A stretch of DNA of 64,000 nt from JBCFAY01 sp038562375 (GTDB lineage: Bacteria > Bacillota > Clostridia > Christensenellales > CAG-138). This document shows, one piece after another, positions 35,316 through 43,643 of this stretch (within the stretch, counting starts at the first letter, position 1; every line of letters starts with the position of its first letter). The stretch is taken from assembly GCA_038562375.1 (NCBI GenBank), contig JBCFAY010000017.1, positions 7,681-71,680 on the forward strand. The letters run 5' to 3'. A program made the translations under genes and the position numbers. The notes under the pieces are model-generated. The model was not told where the DNA came from. It made no database searches and saw only the letters and a list, made by a program, of their open reading frames with translations.

Positions 35316-35344
35316 ATTTTACACATGCTTTGTCGATCGGTCAA
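35316..35344 (-). promoter_or_regulatory. Sigma-A promoter of rnpB
   Basis: On the minus strand, TTGACC (35344-35339), a 17-bp spacer and TAAAAT (35321-35316). The predicted start site coincides with the 5' end of the RNA near 35308. Confidence 0.85.
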
Positions 35345-35350
35345 CCCCGT

Positions 35351-35378
35351 TTGATTGATTGCCAGGATTCGGTATGAT
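35351..35378 (+). promoter_or_regulatory. Promoter of rmuC, divergent from rnpB
   Basis: TTGATT (35351-35356), a 16-bp spacer and TATGAT (35373-35378). The -35 boxes of the two divergent promoters are only 6 bp apart. Confidence 0.65.
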
Positions 35379-35413
35379 AAAATACAAATGTAATTACTTC
35401 CAAAGGAGTCGGC

Positions 35414-36691
35414 ATGGAACAATACAGCATCTTAATCGCAGCGGGGATACTGGCCTTGATCGCAGTCATCGTTGCGATCATTCTTTTGAGGCGGCTCAAC
35501 TGCGTACAGGCGGAAATCTGCGCGCAGCAAAAGGACGCGCAGCAGCAGTTCATTGAACGGATGCAGCATATAAACCAGCTCATGGGCGAAATGATCGGCC
35601 AAAATCAAAGCGCGATGGCCGCATCCATCGCTGCGCAGTTAAAGCAGATGGAAACCCGTATCGGCTCCTTTGAGACCGGAAACGAGCAAAAGCTTGAGAA
35701 CATGCGCACGACGATCGAACACCGTTTAAGCCGCATTCAGGCGGACAACAACGAGCGGCTGGACGAGATGCGCAAAACCGTGGACGAAAAGCTGCAGCAG
35801 ACGCTCGAGAGCAAGATCAGCCAGTCCTTCCGGATCGTAAACGAAAGATTGGAGCAGGTCTATAAAGGCCTCGGCGAGATGCAGACGCTCGCCGTCGGGG
35901 TGGGCGATCTGAAGAAGGTGCTCTCAAACGTCAAGTCCCGCGGCATCGTGGGCGAGATCCAGCTCGGAGCGATATTGGAGGAAATTCTCTCTCCCGAACA
36001 ATACGATGCGAACGTAATTACCGTTCCCGGCACGAAGAACTATGTCGAGTATGCGATCAAGCTCCCCGCCGAGGATGGGATGCACATCTATTTGCCGATC
36101 GACGCGAAATTCCCCGGGGACGCATACGGCAATCTACAGGATGCCTATGAGTCCGGGCTGCCCGAAGCCATTGCGGCGGCGCGCGCAACGCTGTGCGCAA
36201 GGCTCCGCCAAAGCGCGAAGGACATCCGCGACAAATACATTGCTCCGCCTTGCACGACTGAATTCGCAATAATGTTTTTGCCGTTCGAAGGATTGTACGC
36301 CGAGGCGGTCAACCGCGGTATGATCGAACAGCTCCAGCGCGATTTCCGTGTGAGCATCGCGGGGCCCAGCACGATGGCGGCGCTCCTGAACAGCCTGCAG
36401 ATGGGCTTCAAAACCGTCGCGATCCAGCGCCGCAGCGGCGAGGTCTGGAACCTTTTGGGCGCGGTCAAGAACGAATTCGACAAGTTCGGGGATATCCTCG
36501 CGGCGGCGCAGCAGCGCATCGACCAGGCGAACAAGGAGCTCGACAAGCTCATAGGAACGCGCACGCGAAGCATCATCCGCAAGCTCAAGGAAGTGGAGCG
36601 GCTGGACGACCTAAGCACCACGCAGCTTCTCGGTCCTTCGATCGACGCTGAAATTGACGAACCGGATGAAGATGCCTATAATGGGGATTGA
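35414..36691 (+). CDS. rmuC: DNA recombination protein RmuC family
   Basis: A 425-residue protein with an N-terminal membrane helix (about 5-25) and a coiled coil (about 35-165). The RmuC domain follows (about 170-400), including GIVGEIQLGAILEEIL, LPIDAKFPGD and a KNEFDKFGDIL segment. RmuC limits DNA inversions and rearrangements; its nuclease-like fold is inferred in the family. AAAGGAG precedes the ATG. trpS follows within 30 bp. Confidence 0.92.
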   Translation: MEQYSILIAAGILALIAVIVAIILLRRLNCVQAEICAQQKDAQQQFIERMQHINQLMGEMIGQNQSAMAASIAAQLKQMETRIGSFETGNEQKLENMRTTIEHRLSRIQADNNERLDEMRKTVDEKLQQTLESKISQSFRIVNERLEQVYKGLGEMQTLAVGVGDLKKVLSNVKSRGIVGEIQLGAILEEILSPEQYDANVITVPGTKNYVEYAIKLPAEDGMHIYLPIDAKFPGDAYGNLQDAYESGLPEAIAAARATLCARLRQSAKDIRDKYIAPPCTTEFAIMFLPFEGLYAEAVNRGMIEQLQRDFRVSIAGPSTMAALLNSLQMGFKTVAIQRRSGEVWNLLGAVKNEFDKFGDILAAAQQRIDQANKELDKLIGTRTRSIIRKLKEVERLDDLSTTQLLGPSIDAEIDEPDEDAYNGD

Positions 36692-36721
36692 GTTTAACGC
36701 ATTCGCGAAGGAGAACATTCC

Positions 36722-37711
36722 ATGCACAATAAAAAGGTAATACTTAGCGGGATACAGCCTTCGGGTACCCTCACGCTAGGCAACTATATCGGCGCGTTGC
36801 GCAACTGGGCAAAGCTGCAGAATGAGTACGAATGCTATTATTGCGTCGTGAATATGCACGCGCTCACGGTCCGTCAGGATCCCGAGGCGCTGCGCAAACG
36901 TTCCGTTCAGACCGTCGCGTTGCTCATCGCACTGGGGATTGATCCCAACGCGTCGACGATATTCATTCAATCCCATGTCAAGGAACACGCGGAGCTCACT
37001 TGGGTGCTCTGCTGCAACACCTATATGGGCGAGCTTGGCCGCATGACCCAATTTAAGGACAAGTCCGCCCTGCATCAGGATAATATCAACGCGGGGCTGT
37101 TTACCTATCCCGTGCTGATGGCTGCGGATATTCTGCTCTACCAAAGCCATTTGGTGCCGGTCGGAGCGGATCAGAAGCAGCACATCGAGCTTGCCCGCGA
37201 CCTGGCCCTGCGCTTTAACAAAGCCTATGGGGATACGTTCGTCGTGCCGGATCCGTATATTCCGAAGCTCGGCGGGAGGGTGATGAGCCTGCAGGATCCC
37301 CTGAGCAAGATGTCCAAATCGGACGCGAACCCAAACGCTTATATCGCGTTGCTCGACGATGCCGATACGATCACAAAGAAGTTCAAGCGCGCCGTAACGG
37401 ATTGTGAGAACAGGATCGCATACGATCCGGAACGTCCGGGTGTCGCGAATCTTCTATCGATCTACTGCTCCTGCAGCGATAAAACAATGGAGCGGGCCGT
37501 CGCCGAATTTGAAGGCAAGGGATACGGCCAGCTCAAGCTCGCGGTAGCCGAGGCGGTAATCGAAACGCTGCGCCCTGTGCAGCAGGAATATGCGCGCATA
37601 TTGGCGGACGAGGCCGCGCTTTCGAGCATCATACGGAAGGGGAGCGAAAAGGCGCGCGAGCGCGCGGCGAAAACCGTGGCGGACGTATACGAAAAGGTTG
37701 GGCTGAACTGA
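36722..37711 (+). CDS. trpS: Tryptophanyl-tRNA synthetase
   Basis: A 329-residue class I synthetase charging tRNA-Trp. The HIGH-type motif appears within SGIQPSGTLTLGNYIGAL (about residues 9-26) and KMSKS at residues 196-200. Length is standard for bacterial TrpRS. GAAGGAGA precedes the ATG. No T-box leader is visible in the 30-bp gap to rmuC, so it is probably read from the rmuC promoter. Confidence 0.96.
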   Translation: MHNKKVILSGIQPSGTLTLGNYIGALRNWAKLQNEYECYYCVVNMHALTVRQDPEALRKRSVQTVALLIALGIDPNASTIFIQSHVKEHAELTWVLCCNTYMGELGRMTQFKDKSALHQDNINAGLFTYPVLMAADILLYQSHLVPVGADQKQHIELARDLALRFNKAYGDTFVVPDPYIPKLGGRVMSLQDPLSKMSKSDANPNAYIALLDDADTITKKFKRAVTDCENRIAYDPERPGVANLLSIYCSCSDKTMERAVAEFEGKGYGQLKLAVAEAVIETLRPVQQEYARILADEAALSSIIRKGSEKARERAAKTVADVYEKVGLN

Positions 37712-37759
37712 AAAGGCCGCCGTATGCCCGGCGACGTCCGATCATCAACGGAGGATACC

Positions 37760-38251
37760 GTGGAGAAATATTTTGAAATGCTTCTGTCCGGCGGGGCCGA
37801 TCTGGCGATAAAAATCGACGCGAAGTCCATCGTCACCGCCGCATGGACGGTTTTCAAATGCCAATTCGGCTGCGGCATGTATGGAACGACCCACCACTGC
37901 CCGCCCAATACGCCAAGCTGGAAGCAAACGCAGGAGATGATCAACTGTTTCAGCTACGGGATACTGTTTCGGTGCCGTTCGGTATCGCCTATAACGCCGC
38001 TGGCGGCGAAGGTCGCGCGGGAGCTGTTTTTGGACGGTTATTATAAAGTGCTTGCTTTCGGCAGCGGCCCCTGTCAAAAATGCGCCGCGTGCAACCCGGA
38101 GCGCTGCAATTTCCCCAAGGAAACCGCCCCCGCGATGGAAGCCTGCGGGATCGACGTGTTCGCTACCGTGCGCAACAACGGCCTGGAGATCCACACCCTG
38201 CGCGAGCGCGGCGAAACACAGAACGATTTCGGGCTGATATTGGTCGAGTAA
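37760..38251 (+). CDS. DUF2284 metal-binding protein
   Basis: A 163-residue protein of the DUF2284 family with many conserved cysteines (FKCQFGCGMYG, HHCPPNTPSW, CQKCAACNPERC), likely ligating a metal or Fe-S cluster. The start is probably GTG at 37760, six bases after GGAGG at 37749-37754; the longer frame from 37724 lacks a site. No function is established. It is 48 bp after trpS, likely in the same transcript. Confidence 0.87.
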   Translation: MEKYFEMLLSGGADLAIKIDAKSIVTAAWTVFKCQFGCGMYGTTHHCPPNTPSWKQTQEMINCFSYGILFRCRSVSPITPLAAKVARELFLDGYYKVLAFGSGPCQKCAACNPERCNFPKETAPAMEACGIDVFATVRNNGLEIHTLRERGETQNDFGLILVE

Positions 38252-38280
38252 AATTAAGAAGCGCCCTTTGCAATCGATAT

Positions 38281-38310
38281 GGAGCGGCCCGCAAACATGC
38301 GGGCCGCTCC
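38281..38310. terminator. Stem-loop between convergent genes
   Basis: GGAGCGGCCCGC (38281-38292), loop AAACAT, GCGGGCCGCTCC (38299-38310), then TGTGCTTTT on the plus strand. A 12-bp perfect stem. Confidence 0.7.
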
Positions 38311-38317
38311 TGTGCTT

Positions 38318-39514
38318 TTAAAGTTCCTTTTCTTCGGGCGGCAGGTCGGTATAGCCCGGGTCGACGGTGATCACGCATTGGCAGTGCGGATCGATCGCGT
38401 TCATCTCCTTCTTGATCTGCGATTTGATCTGGTTGATCCGTTCATGGCTCAACCCAAACGGCACGGCGAGATCGAACATCAGGTTGGTCTTTTCCTCATG
38501 GATAAGCACGCGGAAATCGTGGAAGCTCAAGCGAGAATCGATCCTGGTGATAACGCTGGATACAAGAGCCGAAGCTTCGTTGCTGCGCGCGTCATCGATC
38601 GGCAGGGGATCAAGGTGGATCGTAAGCGTCAGGTTCAAAGAGTCTCCGATTTCGCGCTCCGCCTTATCGATCATTTCGTGTATTTCAAGGATATCCGCAT
38701 CCGGCGCAACTTCCGCGTGGGCGGTGGCGAGGGTCCTGCCGGGGCCATAGCTGTGGATTACGATATCGTGCGCGCCGTTGATCCCGTCGTATGCGCAAAG
38801 GCGTTGGTGCAGCTCCCGAACAAGGGCGGGATCCGGCGCTTCCCCCATAAGGGTGCTCGAAGCTTTTCGCAGCACGCCGACGCCCGCGTACAGGATCAAC
38901 CCCGACACGACGAGCCCGATATACCCGTCGATATTGATGCCGAAAAAGCGGCCGATCAAAATGGAAACGATGATCGAACCCGTGGCCAGCACGTCGCAGA
39001 GGCTGTCTACCATCGTCGCGGCGATCGTGTTCGAGCGGATCTTGCGGCTCAGTTTGCGCGAAAACACGCCCATCCACAGCTTTATGACGATCGAGAGGCC
39101 GAGAACGATCAGCATCACCGGCGAATAAGCCACGGGGGAAGGGGATAGGATCTTTGAAAACGACTCTTTGCCGAGTTCATACCCGATCAGGAGGATCAAA
39201 AAAGCGATGACCATCGCGCTGATGTATTCCATCCGGGCGTGGCCGAACGGATGCTCCGTGTCGGCAGGACGGCTCGAGAGTTTGAACCCGATCAATGCGA
39301 CTGCGGAGGTCGCGATATCCGAAAGATTGTTGAACGCGTCCGCCTGAATCGCGATGCTGCCGCTGTATGCGCCGACGATGAATTTTGACGCGCACAGAAG
39401 AACGTTGGCCGTTATGCCGACGATCGCCGCGAGGAAACCATAGGCCTTGCGCGTCGCCAAAGAATCGACGTCGTTTGGGCGGCGGATAAAGAGCTTAATG
39501 AGCAACTCCGTCAC
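38318..39514 (-). CDS. Cation diffusion facilitator transporter
   Basis: A 398-residue CDF protein with six membrane helices (about 28-225) and an extended cytoplasmic domain that appears to hold more than one CDF C-terminal fold. The TM2 metal-site motif is DAFNNLSD and the TM5 motif is DSLCD. The N-x3-D pattern in TM2, instead of H-x3-D, argues against a classic zinc exporter and is compatible with manganese or iron. Initiation is at GTG 39514 with GGAGA upstream. It lies 12 bp after the sirtuin gene and is co-directional. Confidence 0.9.
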   Translation of the reverse strand: MTELLIKLFIRRPNDVDSLATRKAYGFLAAIVGITANVLLCASKFIVGAYSGSIAIQADAFNNLSDIATSAVALIGFKLSSRPADTEHPFGHARMEYISAMVIAFLILLIGYELGKESFSKILSPSPVAYSPVMLIVLGLSIVIKLWMGVFSRKLSRKIRSNTIAATMVDSLCDVLATGSIIVSILIGRFFGINIDGYIGLVVSGLILYAGVGVLRKASSTLMGEAPDPALVRELHQRLCAYDGINGAHDIVIHSYGPGRTLATAHAEVAPDADILEIHEMIDKAEREIGDSLNLTLTIHLDPLPIDDARSNEASALVSSVITRIDSRLSFHDFRVLIHEEKTNLMFDLAVPFGLSHERINQIKSQIKKEMNAIDPHCQCVITVDPGYTDLPPEEKEL

Positions 39515-39526
39515 AGCATCAGTCTC

Positions 39527-40264
39527 CTAACAAAGTACATCGTGCATCACGGCGCGGAACACCTCGCCGATCGAAGCGCGCAACGCGAGGGTAGGGCGGC
39601 AGGAAAGGGCCGTGTCGTCCCTGTTGATAAGCACAAGTTCCTTCCCCCGGAAGTACTCGACCAGCCCGGCGGCAGGATACACGCTCAGCGAGGTGCCGCC
39701 GACGATCAACAGATCCGCCGAGCGAATCGCCTGTATGGAGCGCTCAAGCACCGCGCTGTCGAGACTTTCTTCATAAAGCACGACATCCGGGCGGATGATT
39801 CCGCCGCAGGCGCAACGCGGAACGCCGATCGAGGACGCAATCGCATCGATATCATAGCGTTTGCCGCAGGACATGCAATAGGAGCCGTGCAGCTCCAGCA
39901 CATTCTCGCTGCCCGCTTTTTGATGCAGGCCGTCGATGTTCTGCGTTACAACCGCTTTGAGCTTACCGGCGCGCTCAAGCTTAACGAGGGATTTATGCGC
40001 GTCGTTCGGGGCGGCGTCGGCTTTCAGTAAATCTTTCCTATAGTATTCATAAAAAACATCCGGATGGCCGACAAAGAAACTGTGGCTCAGGATCGTCTCA
40101 GGCGAGTGGCCGAATGCATGTTGGGCTCGATACCTGCCCTGCGCGCTGCGAAAATCCGGGATACCGCTTTCGGTGGAAACCCCTGCGCCCCCGAAAAATA
40201 CGATATTCTGCGCGGCGTTGAGCAAGGCTGCAAAGCGAAGCGCAGCATCCGATTCGGTTTGCAT
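39527..40264 (-). CDS. cobB: Sirtuin NAD-dependent protein deacylase
   Basis: A 245-residue SIR2-family deacylase. The NAD site GAGVSTESGIPDFRS and TQNIDGLH are present, as is the catalytic His in LELHGS. The zinc module uses CMSCG and a CAC pair. It removes acyl groups from lysines using NAD. AAGGAG supports the ATG at 40264; a further ATG at 40282 overlaps that site. It lies 47 bp downstream of the ABC importer ATPase gene and 12 bp upstream of the CDF gene. Confidence 0.93.
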   Translation of the reverse strand: MQTESDAALRFAALLNAAQNIVFFGGAGVSTESGIPDFRSAQGRYRAQHAFGHSPETILSHSFFVGHPDVFYEYYRKDLLKADAAPNDAHKSLVKLERAGKLKAVVTQNIDGLHQKAGSENVLELHGSYCMSCGKRYDIDAIASSIGVPRCACGGIIRPDVVLYEESLDSAVLERSIQAIRSADLLIVGGTSLSVYPAAGLVEYFRGKELVLINRDDTALSCRPTLALRASIGEVFRAVMHDVLC

Positions 40265-40311
40265 TCTGCTCGGCTCCTTCATAATGGTCTATTCAACAGT
40301 ATACCGCTTTG

Positions 40312-40884
40312 TCAGGCAGGAGGCAATGCGACTACGCTTGCGCCGAAAACTTCCGCTTCCATAAGATCATGGGTAACGAATATCATGCGACGGCAGGAAT
40401 CGGCGCACAATGCCATGGCGGCGCGCTTTGTGGATCCGTCAAGGCCCCTGAACGGTTCATCCATGATGAGCATATCCGCACTGTGATAGATCGCGCGGGC
40501 GATGGCGGCCCGGCGTTTCATTCCGCCGGAAAGCGCCGAAGGCATCGCGTTGCAATAGTCGATAAGGCCAAGCGCATTCAGGATTTTCCTTGAATCTCGC
40601 GCTGCGGTTGGATCCCGTTGGACAAGTTCGATATTCTCGATGATAGAAAGCCACGGCAAGAGCCGATCCTCCTGAAACACGGCGCCGATCCGGGCGCAAA
40701 CAAGCCCGGTGATTTGTCCGCTCCGCGGCGAGGCGAGGCCAAGGAGCAGCTTTAAAAGGGTCGTTTTCCCACAGCCCGAGGGACCGGTGATCGCGACGAT
40801 CGGCTGATCCGGCAGCGTGAGGGTATAGTCCGTAAAAAGGGGCTTATCATATCCAAACGTAACGTTTTTGAGTTGAACGCTCAT
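40312..40884 (-). CDS. ABC importer ATP-binding protein, NitT/TauT (SsuB-like) type
   Basis: A 190-residue ATPase with Walker A GPSGCGKTT, signature SALSGGMKRR and Walker B MLIMDEPFRGLD. It is short: SsuB/TauB proteins are usually about 240-260 residues, and the C-terminal tail after the H-loop (FVTHDLMEAE) is nearly absent. It is otherwise complete and overlaps the permease stop by 4 bases. With the permease and binding protein upstream it forms an importer for an oxoanion, sulfonate or thiamine-precursor-like solute. Confidence 0.9.
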   Translation of the reverse strand: MSVQLKNVTFGYDKPLFTDYTLTLPDQPIVAITGPSGCGKTTLLKLLLGLASPRSGQITGLVCARIGAVFQEDRLLPWLSIIENIELVQRDPTAARDSRKILNALGLIDYCNAMPSALSGGMKRRAAIARAIYHSADMLIMDEPFRGLDGSTKRAAMALCADSCRRMIFVTHDLMEAEVFGASVVALPPA

Positions 40885-41648
40885 ACACGCGCCTCCTCCG
40901 GGATGTGCTTCAGCCCGATCCGCATGATTTTGGAGAACGCGCGTTCAAAGAGAATGCTCAATAGGATTACAAACGCTGTCCAGGCAAACAGATCCGGCGT
41001 TTCCAGATAAAGCTTTGTTTCATACAGATTTCGGCCGATCGAAAACTGCGGCGTGCACAGCACCTCGGCCGCTATACCGGATTTCCACGCAAAGCCGAGG
41101 CCGGTCGTGCAGGCGCTTGCAAGATACGGCGCGATCGAGGGCAAATAGATTTTAGCAACCGTCTTCCATCTGCTAAGATGGAAAACCCGACTCATTTCAA
41201 GCAGTTGAGGATCGGTGTTGCGTATTCCCGCGAGCACGTTTTCCTGTATTATCGGAAGAACGGTGAGAAACACGATGAACACGGGCACGGCTGTTTCTTG
41301 AAACCAGAGTATCGTCAAGAGTATAAACGAACTGACCGGTGTGGAACGGACCACCGCGAGCGCGGGGCGAAAAAAGTCGTTGACCGAAGGGAAACGGTAC
41401 ATAAACGCCGCGAGAGCGATGCCAAACGTCAGCGCCAGCAGAAACCCGATTGCGATGCGAAGCAGAGAAGCCCCGGAGGTCAACCAAAAGGCTGGCTGAA
41501 CGCTGAGCGTCATTAGACGGCTTGCAACGGCGATCGGGCCCGGAAGTATCAGGTCGCTCGACGTTGTAATGGCGGCAAACTGCCAGAGAGACAGCCAAAT
41601 GGCGGCGCTCAGCAGCTTGCGGATGATCTTGCTGCCGCGATTGCTTAC
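40881..41648 (-). CDS. ABC importer permease, SsuC-like; canonical start codon missing
   Basis: The SsuC/TauC-type permease (BPD_transp_1). The first ATG is at 41513, giving 210 residues, but recognisable SsuC sequence continues in frame for about 45 codons upstream (to about 41648). It includes the first membrane helix SAAIWLSLWQFAAI and the family motif LILPGPIAVASRL. That extension has no ATG, GTG or TTG. A GTA codon at 41648-41646, overlapping the stop of the binding-protein gene, sits where a start would be expected. Translation may use a rare start (ATC at 41627), or the start may be mutated or misassembled. The EAA-loop region is intact around IRNTDPQLLEMSRVF. Confidence 0.8.
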   Translation of the reverse strand, partial: VSNRGSKIIRKLLSAAIWLSLWQFAAITTSSDLILPGPIAVASRLMTLSVQPAFWLTSGASLLRIAIGFLLALTFGIALAAFMYRFPSVNDFFRPALAVVRSTPVSSFILLTILWFQETAVPVFIVFLTVLPIIQENVLAGIRNTDPQLLEMSRVFHLSRWKTVAKIYLPSIAPYLASACTTGLGFAWKSGIAAEVLCTPQFSIGRNLYETKLYLETPDLFAWTAFVILLSILFERAFSKIMRIGLKHIPEEARV

Positions 41649-42670
41649 CCCATATAATAGAAATCCTTGCCCGGCAGCGCGCCGCCGATCGATTTTGGGT
41701 TGGAAGCGAGTAGAACATCGAACATGGCTTTTGCGTTTTTGGCCATGTCCTCGCCCGTTATGGCAACGATGTTGCAGTTCGGTATCGCGCGCTGCGCTGC
41801 CTCGGGGCTAGCGAGAATGCCGTATTCATAGATCATGGGCGCGGCCTGCTCGGGGAAGTCCGTGACGTATTTTGCGGAGCCTTGATAGTCCGCAAGGAAA
41901 TTCTTTATCGCTTGAGGGTTTTCTTCAAGGAAAACGCTGCGCACGATGAAGCAGCCCTGTACCAGTTGCGTGCCGCCGCTGATTTTATTCCATTCTGCCG
42001 TCATATCAAGGGCGATGCGCAAGGCGGAATTCTTCATCAGAACCGCCGTCGCATTGGGTTCGGGCAGCATGCCGAGCGAAACGTTCCCCGCTGCAAGCTT
42101 TGTTGCCAGCTCTGCGTGCTCCGCGAGGTATTCGATCTTTACGGAATCTGCGATGTTGTTCTTTGCAAGCAGATAATTGAGGATATATTCCGGCGTTGAG
42201 CCCTGGCCCGTCGCGTAGAGCGTTTTCCCCTTTAGATCGGAAAGCTCCTTGACCGAGTCGCCATTTTCAAGTACGTACAATACCCCGAGCGTGTTGATAG
42301 CGATGATTTTGACGCCGCCCTCGGTTTTGTTGTACAGCGTCGCCGCGAGGTTGATCGGCACGGCGGCGATATCGGTATTTCCCGAGATGACCTGTGCCGC
42401 CACATCGTCGGGAGCGATGGAGAGCGCGAAATCATATTTTTGTGAAGCCTCGCCGAGTTCTGATTGATGCATGAGATAGGATAGCCCCATGCCGGTCGGC
42501 CCTATCAAGGCAGCGATACGCACCGGAGCGGCGGGTGAAAGCGTCGGCGATGGAACGGCCGCGGTCGGCGCAGCGGTAGGGGAGCCTTGGCTTCCCTGCG
42601 AGGCGCAGCCGGATGCCGCAAGGACCAGACACAAGGCGATGGCAAGCCATACTACGAACCTTTTGTGCAT
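41645..42670 (-). CDS. ABC importer substrate-binding lipoprotein, NitT/TauT type
   Basis: A 341-residue NMT1/SsuA-like binding protein. The lipobox is LAASGC (Cys22), so it is anchored outside the membrane. A Thr/Pro/Ala linker follows. Typical motifs include LIGPTGMGLSYLM, DLKGKTLYATGQGSTPEYIL and MLPEPNATA. AAGGAGG before the ATG at 42670 fixes the start; the longer open frame runs into the regulator gap. The ligand is unknown. A Crp/Fnr regulator gene lies directly upstream on the same strand. Confidence 0.9.
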   Translation of the reverse strand: MHKRFVVWLAIALCLVLAASGCASQGSQGSPTAAPTAAVPSPTLSPAAPVRIAALIGPTGMGLSYLMHQSELGEASQKYDFALSIAPDDVAAQVISGNTDIAAVPINLAATLYNKTEGGVKIIAINTLGVLYVLENGDSVKELSDLKGKTLYATGQGSTPEYILNYLLAKNNIADSVKIEYLAEHAELATKLAAGNVSLGMLPEPNATAVLMKNSALRIALDMTAEWNKISGGTQLVQGCFIVRSVFLEENPQAIKNFLADYQGSAKYVTDFPEQAAPMIYEYGILASPEAAQRAIPNCNIVAITGEDMAKNAKAMFDVLLASNPKSIGGALPGKDFYYMG

Positions 42671-42743
42671 GTTGAATACCTCCTTAAGGTAAAAAGAGTC
42701 GAATCCGCCATTTAGGGAGCTGGAAAGCGCGCTGTTACCATGT

Positions 42744-42773
42744 CGCCTCAACGCGCGGAGCGGTTTTGAGGCG
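42744..42773 (-). repeat. Inverted repeat between regulator and importer genes
   Basis: CGCCTCAA (42744-42751) and TTGAGGCG (42766-42773) form an 8-bp stem with a 14-base loop, in the gap between the regulator stop and the binding-protein start. It could be an attenuator or an RNA processing site. Confidence 0.4.
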
Positions 42774-42783
42774 CGGGTTCGAT

Positions 42784-43440
42784 TCACAGCCGATCCTGTG
42801 ACGGAATCGTAATCTTGTCGCCCTGCCGGATGATCGAACCGGTCTGCTCCAATTCCGAGAGCGTGCGATAAAGCGATGCGCGGCTGATGCCGAGCGACTT
42901 TGCGAACACGCTCCGGTTGCCCGGAAGCAGGACGCGGGAATCGATCGAGTGCTTTCTGAAATAGCCGAGCAGCTTTTCCTTTGCGGACGGCGCGATAAAA
43001 CTCTCGATCCGCGCGTTTAAAAAAAGGATGCGCTCCGTGAGATAACGGATATAGTTTTGTGATAATTCCGGCCTCTCCTGCATCATTTCATAGAGCGCCA
43101 ACTGTGGGAAAACCAGCATCCGGCAGCGGGTGAGCGCTGTAATTGTTGTAGGAAGGTCTGCGCGCCCGGCGAACAGTCCGGCGGCCCCGGCGATTTGAAC
43201 GGGCTGAAGCGTACTCATCACGACATCGGCGCCACCCGCGGATTTGACGACGCGCGCCCGGCCGGACAGCAATATCCCAAGCTCGGCCGTAAGATCGATT
43301 TTATCGCCGGCCGCGAAACAACGGATCTGAATGCCCTCCCGCCTGAGCCAGAAACGAATCTGTTCCTCGTCGAAGCAGGAAAACAATTCACATTGCTGCA
43401 TCTGCTGCCAATAGAGTTCCGGTTTGCCTGGACGCGACAT
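42784..43440 (-). CDS. Crp/Fnr-family transcriptional regulator
   Basis: A 218-residue regulator with an N-terminal cyclic-nucleotide-binding-like beta barrel (about 15-130), a dimer helix and a C-terminal winged helix. The recognition region is RSVFAKSLGISRASLYRTLSEL. There is no N-terminal FNR-type cysteine cluster, so it is not an oxygen-sensing FNR. The ATG at 43440 follows AGAGG. A strong promoter and an operator-like palindrome lie directly upstream, suggesting autoregulation. It probably controls the importer genes downstream. Confidence 0.9.
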   Translation of the reverse strand: MSRPGKPELYWQQMQQCELFSCFDEEQIRFWLRREGIQIRCFAAGDKIDLTAELGILLSGRARVVKSAGGADVVMSTLQPVQIAGAAGLFAGRADLPTTITALTRCRMLVFPQLALYEMMQERPELSQNYIRYLTERILFLNARIESFIAPSAKEKLLGYFRKHSIDSRVLLPGNRSVFAKSLGISRASLYRTLSELEQTGSIIRQGDKITIPSQDRL

Positions 43441-43462
43441 AGCCAACCTCTAAACATAAAAT

Positions 43463-43482
43463 ACTGTATTATTTAATACGGT
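43463..43482. promoter_or_regulatory. Operator-like palindrome at the Crp/Fnr gene start site
   Basis: ACTGTATT (43463-43470), spacer ATTT, AATACGGT (43475-43482): 8-4-8 symmetry with one mismatch, core GTATT-N4-AATAC. It lies just downstream of the -10 of the regulator's promoter, at the predicted transcription start. Confidence 0.65.
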
Positions 43483-43489
43483 TTATTGA

Positions 43490-43518
43490 ATTATACGCGA
43501 GGTGGAAGAATTCGTCAA
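43490..43518 (-). promoter_or_regulatory. Sigma-A promoter of the Crp/Fnr gene
   Basis: On the minus strand, TTGACG (43518-43513), a 17-bp spacer and a consensus TATAAT (43495-43490). Confidence 0.85.
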
Positions 43519-43574
43519 TGGTTTGTCAAACGGGCAGTTATATCGCTCCAAAAGAAATAAATGAACAATACGTA

Positions 43575-43603
43575 TTGACTTCCTGCATTTTTCGTCGCAA
43601 AAT
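43575..43603 (+). promoter_or_regulatory. Promoter of the aminotransferase gene
   Basis: TTGACT (43575-43580), a 17-bp spacer and CAAAAT (43598-43603), 40 bp before the ATG. Confidence 0.6.
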
Positions 43604-43643
43604 AGATTGGAACAGCCCAAATATGACGGGAGGACAAATAGAA

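Noticed and set aside
35077..35358. Several short frames across 35004-35377
   Set aside because: They cover RNase P RNA and its promoter.
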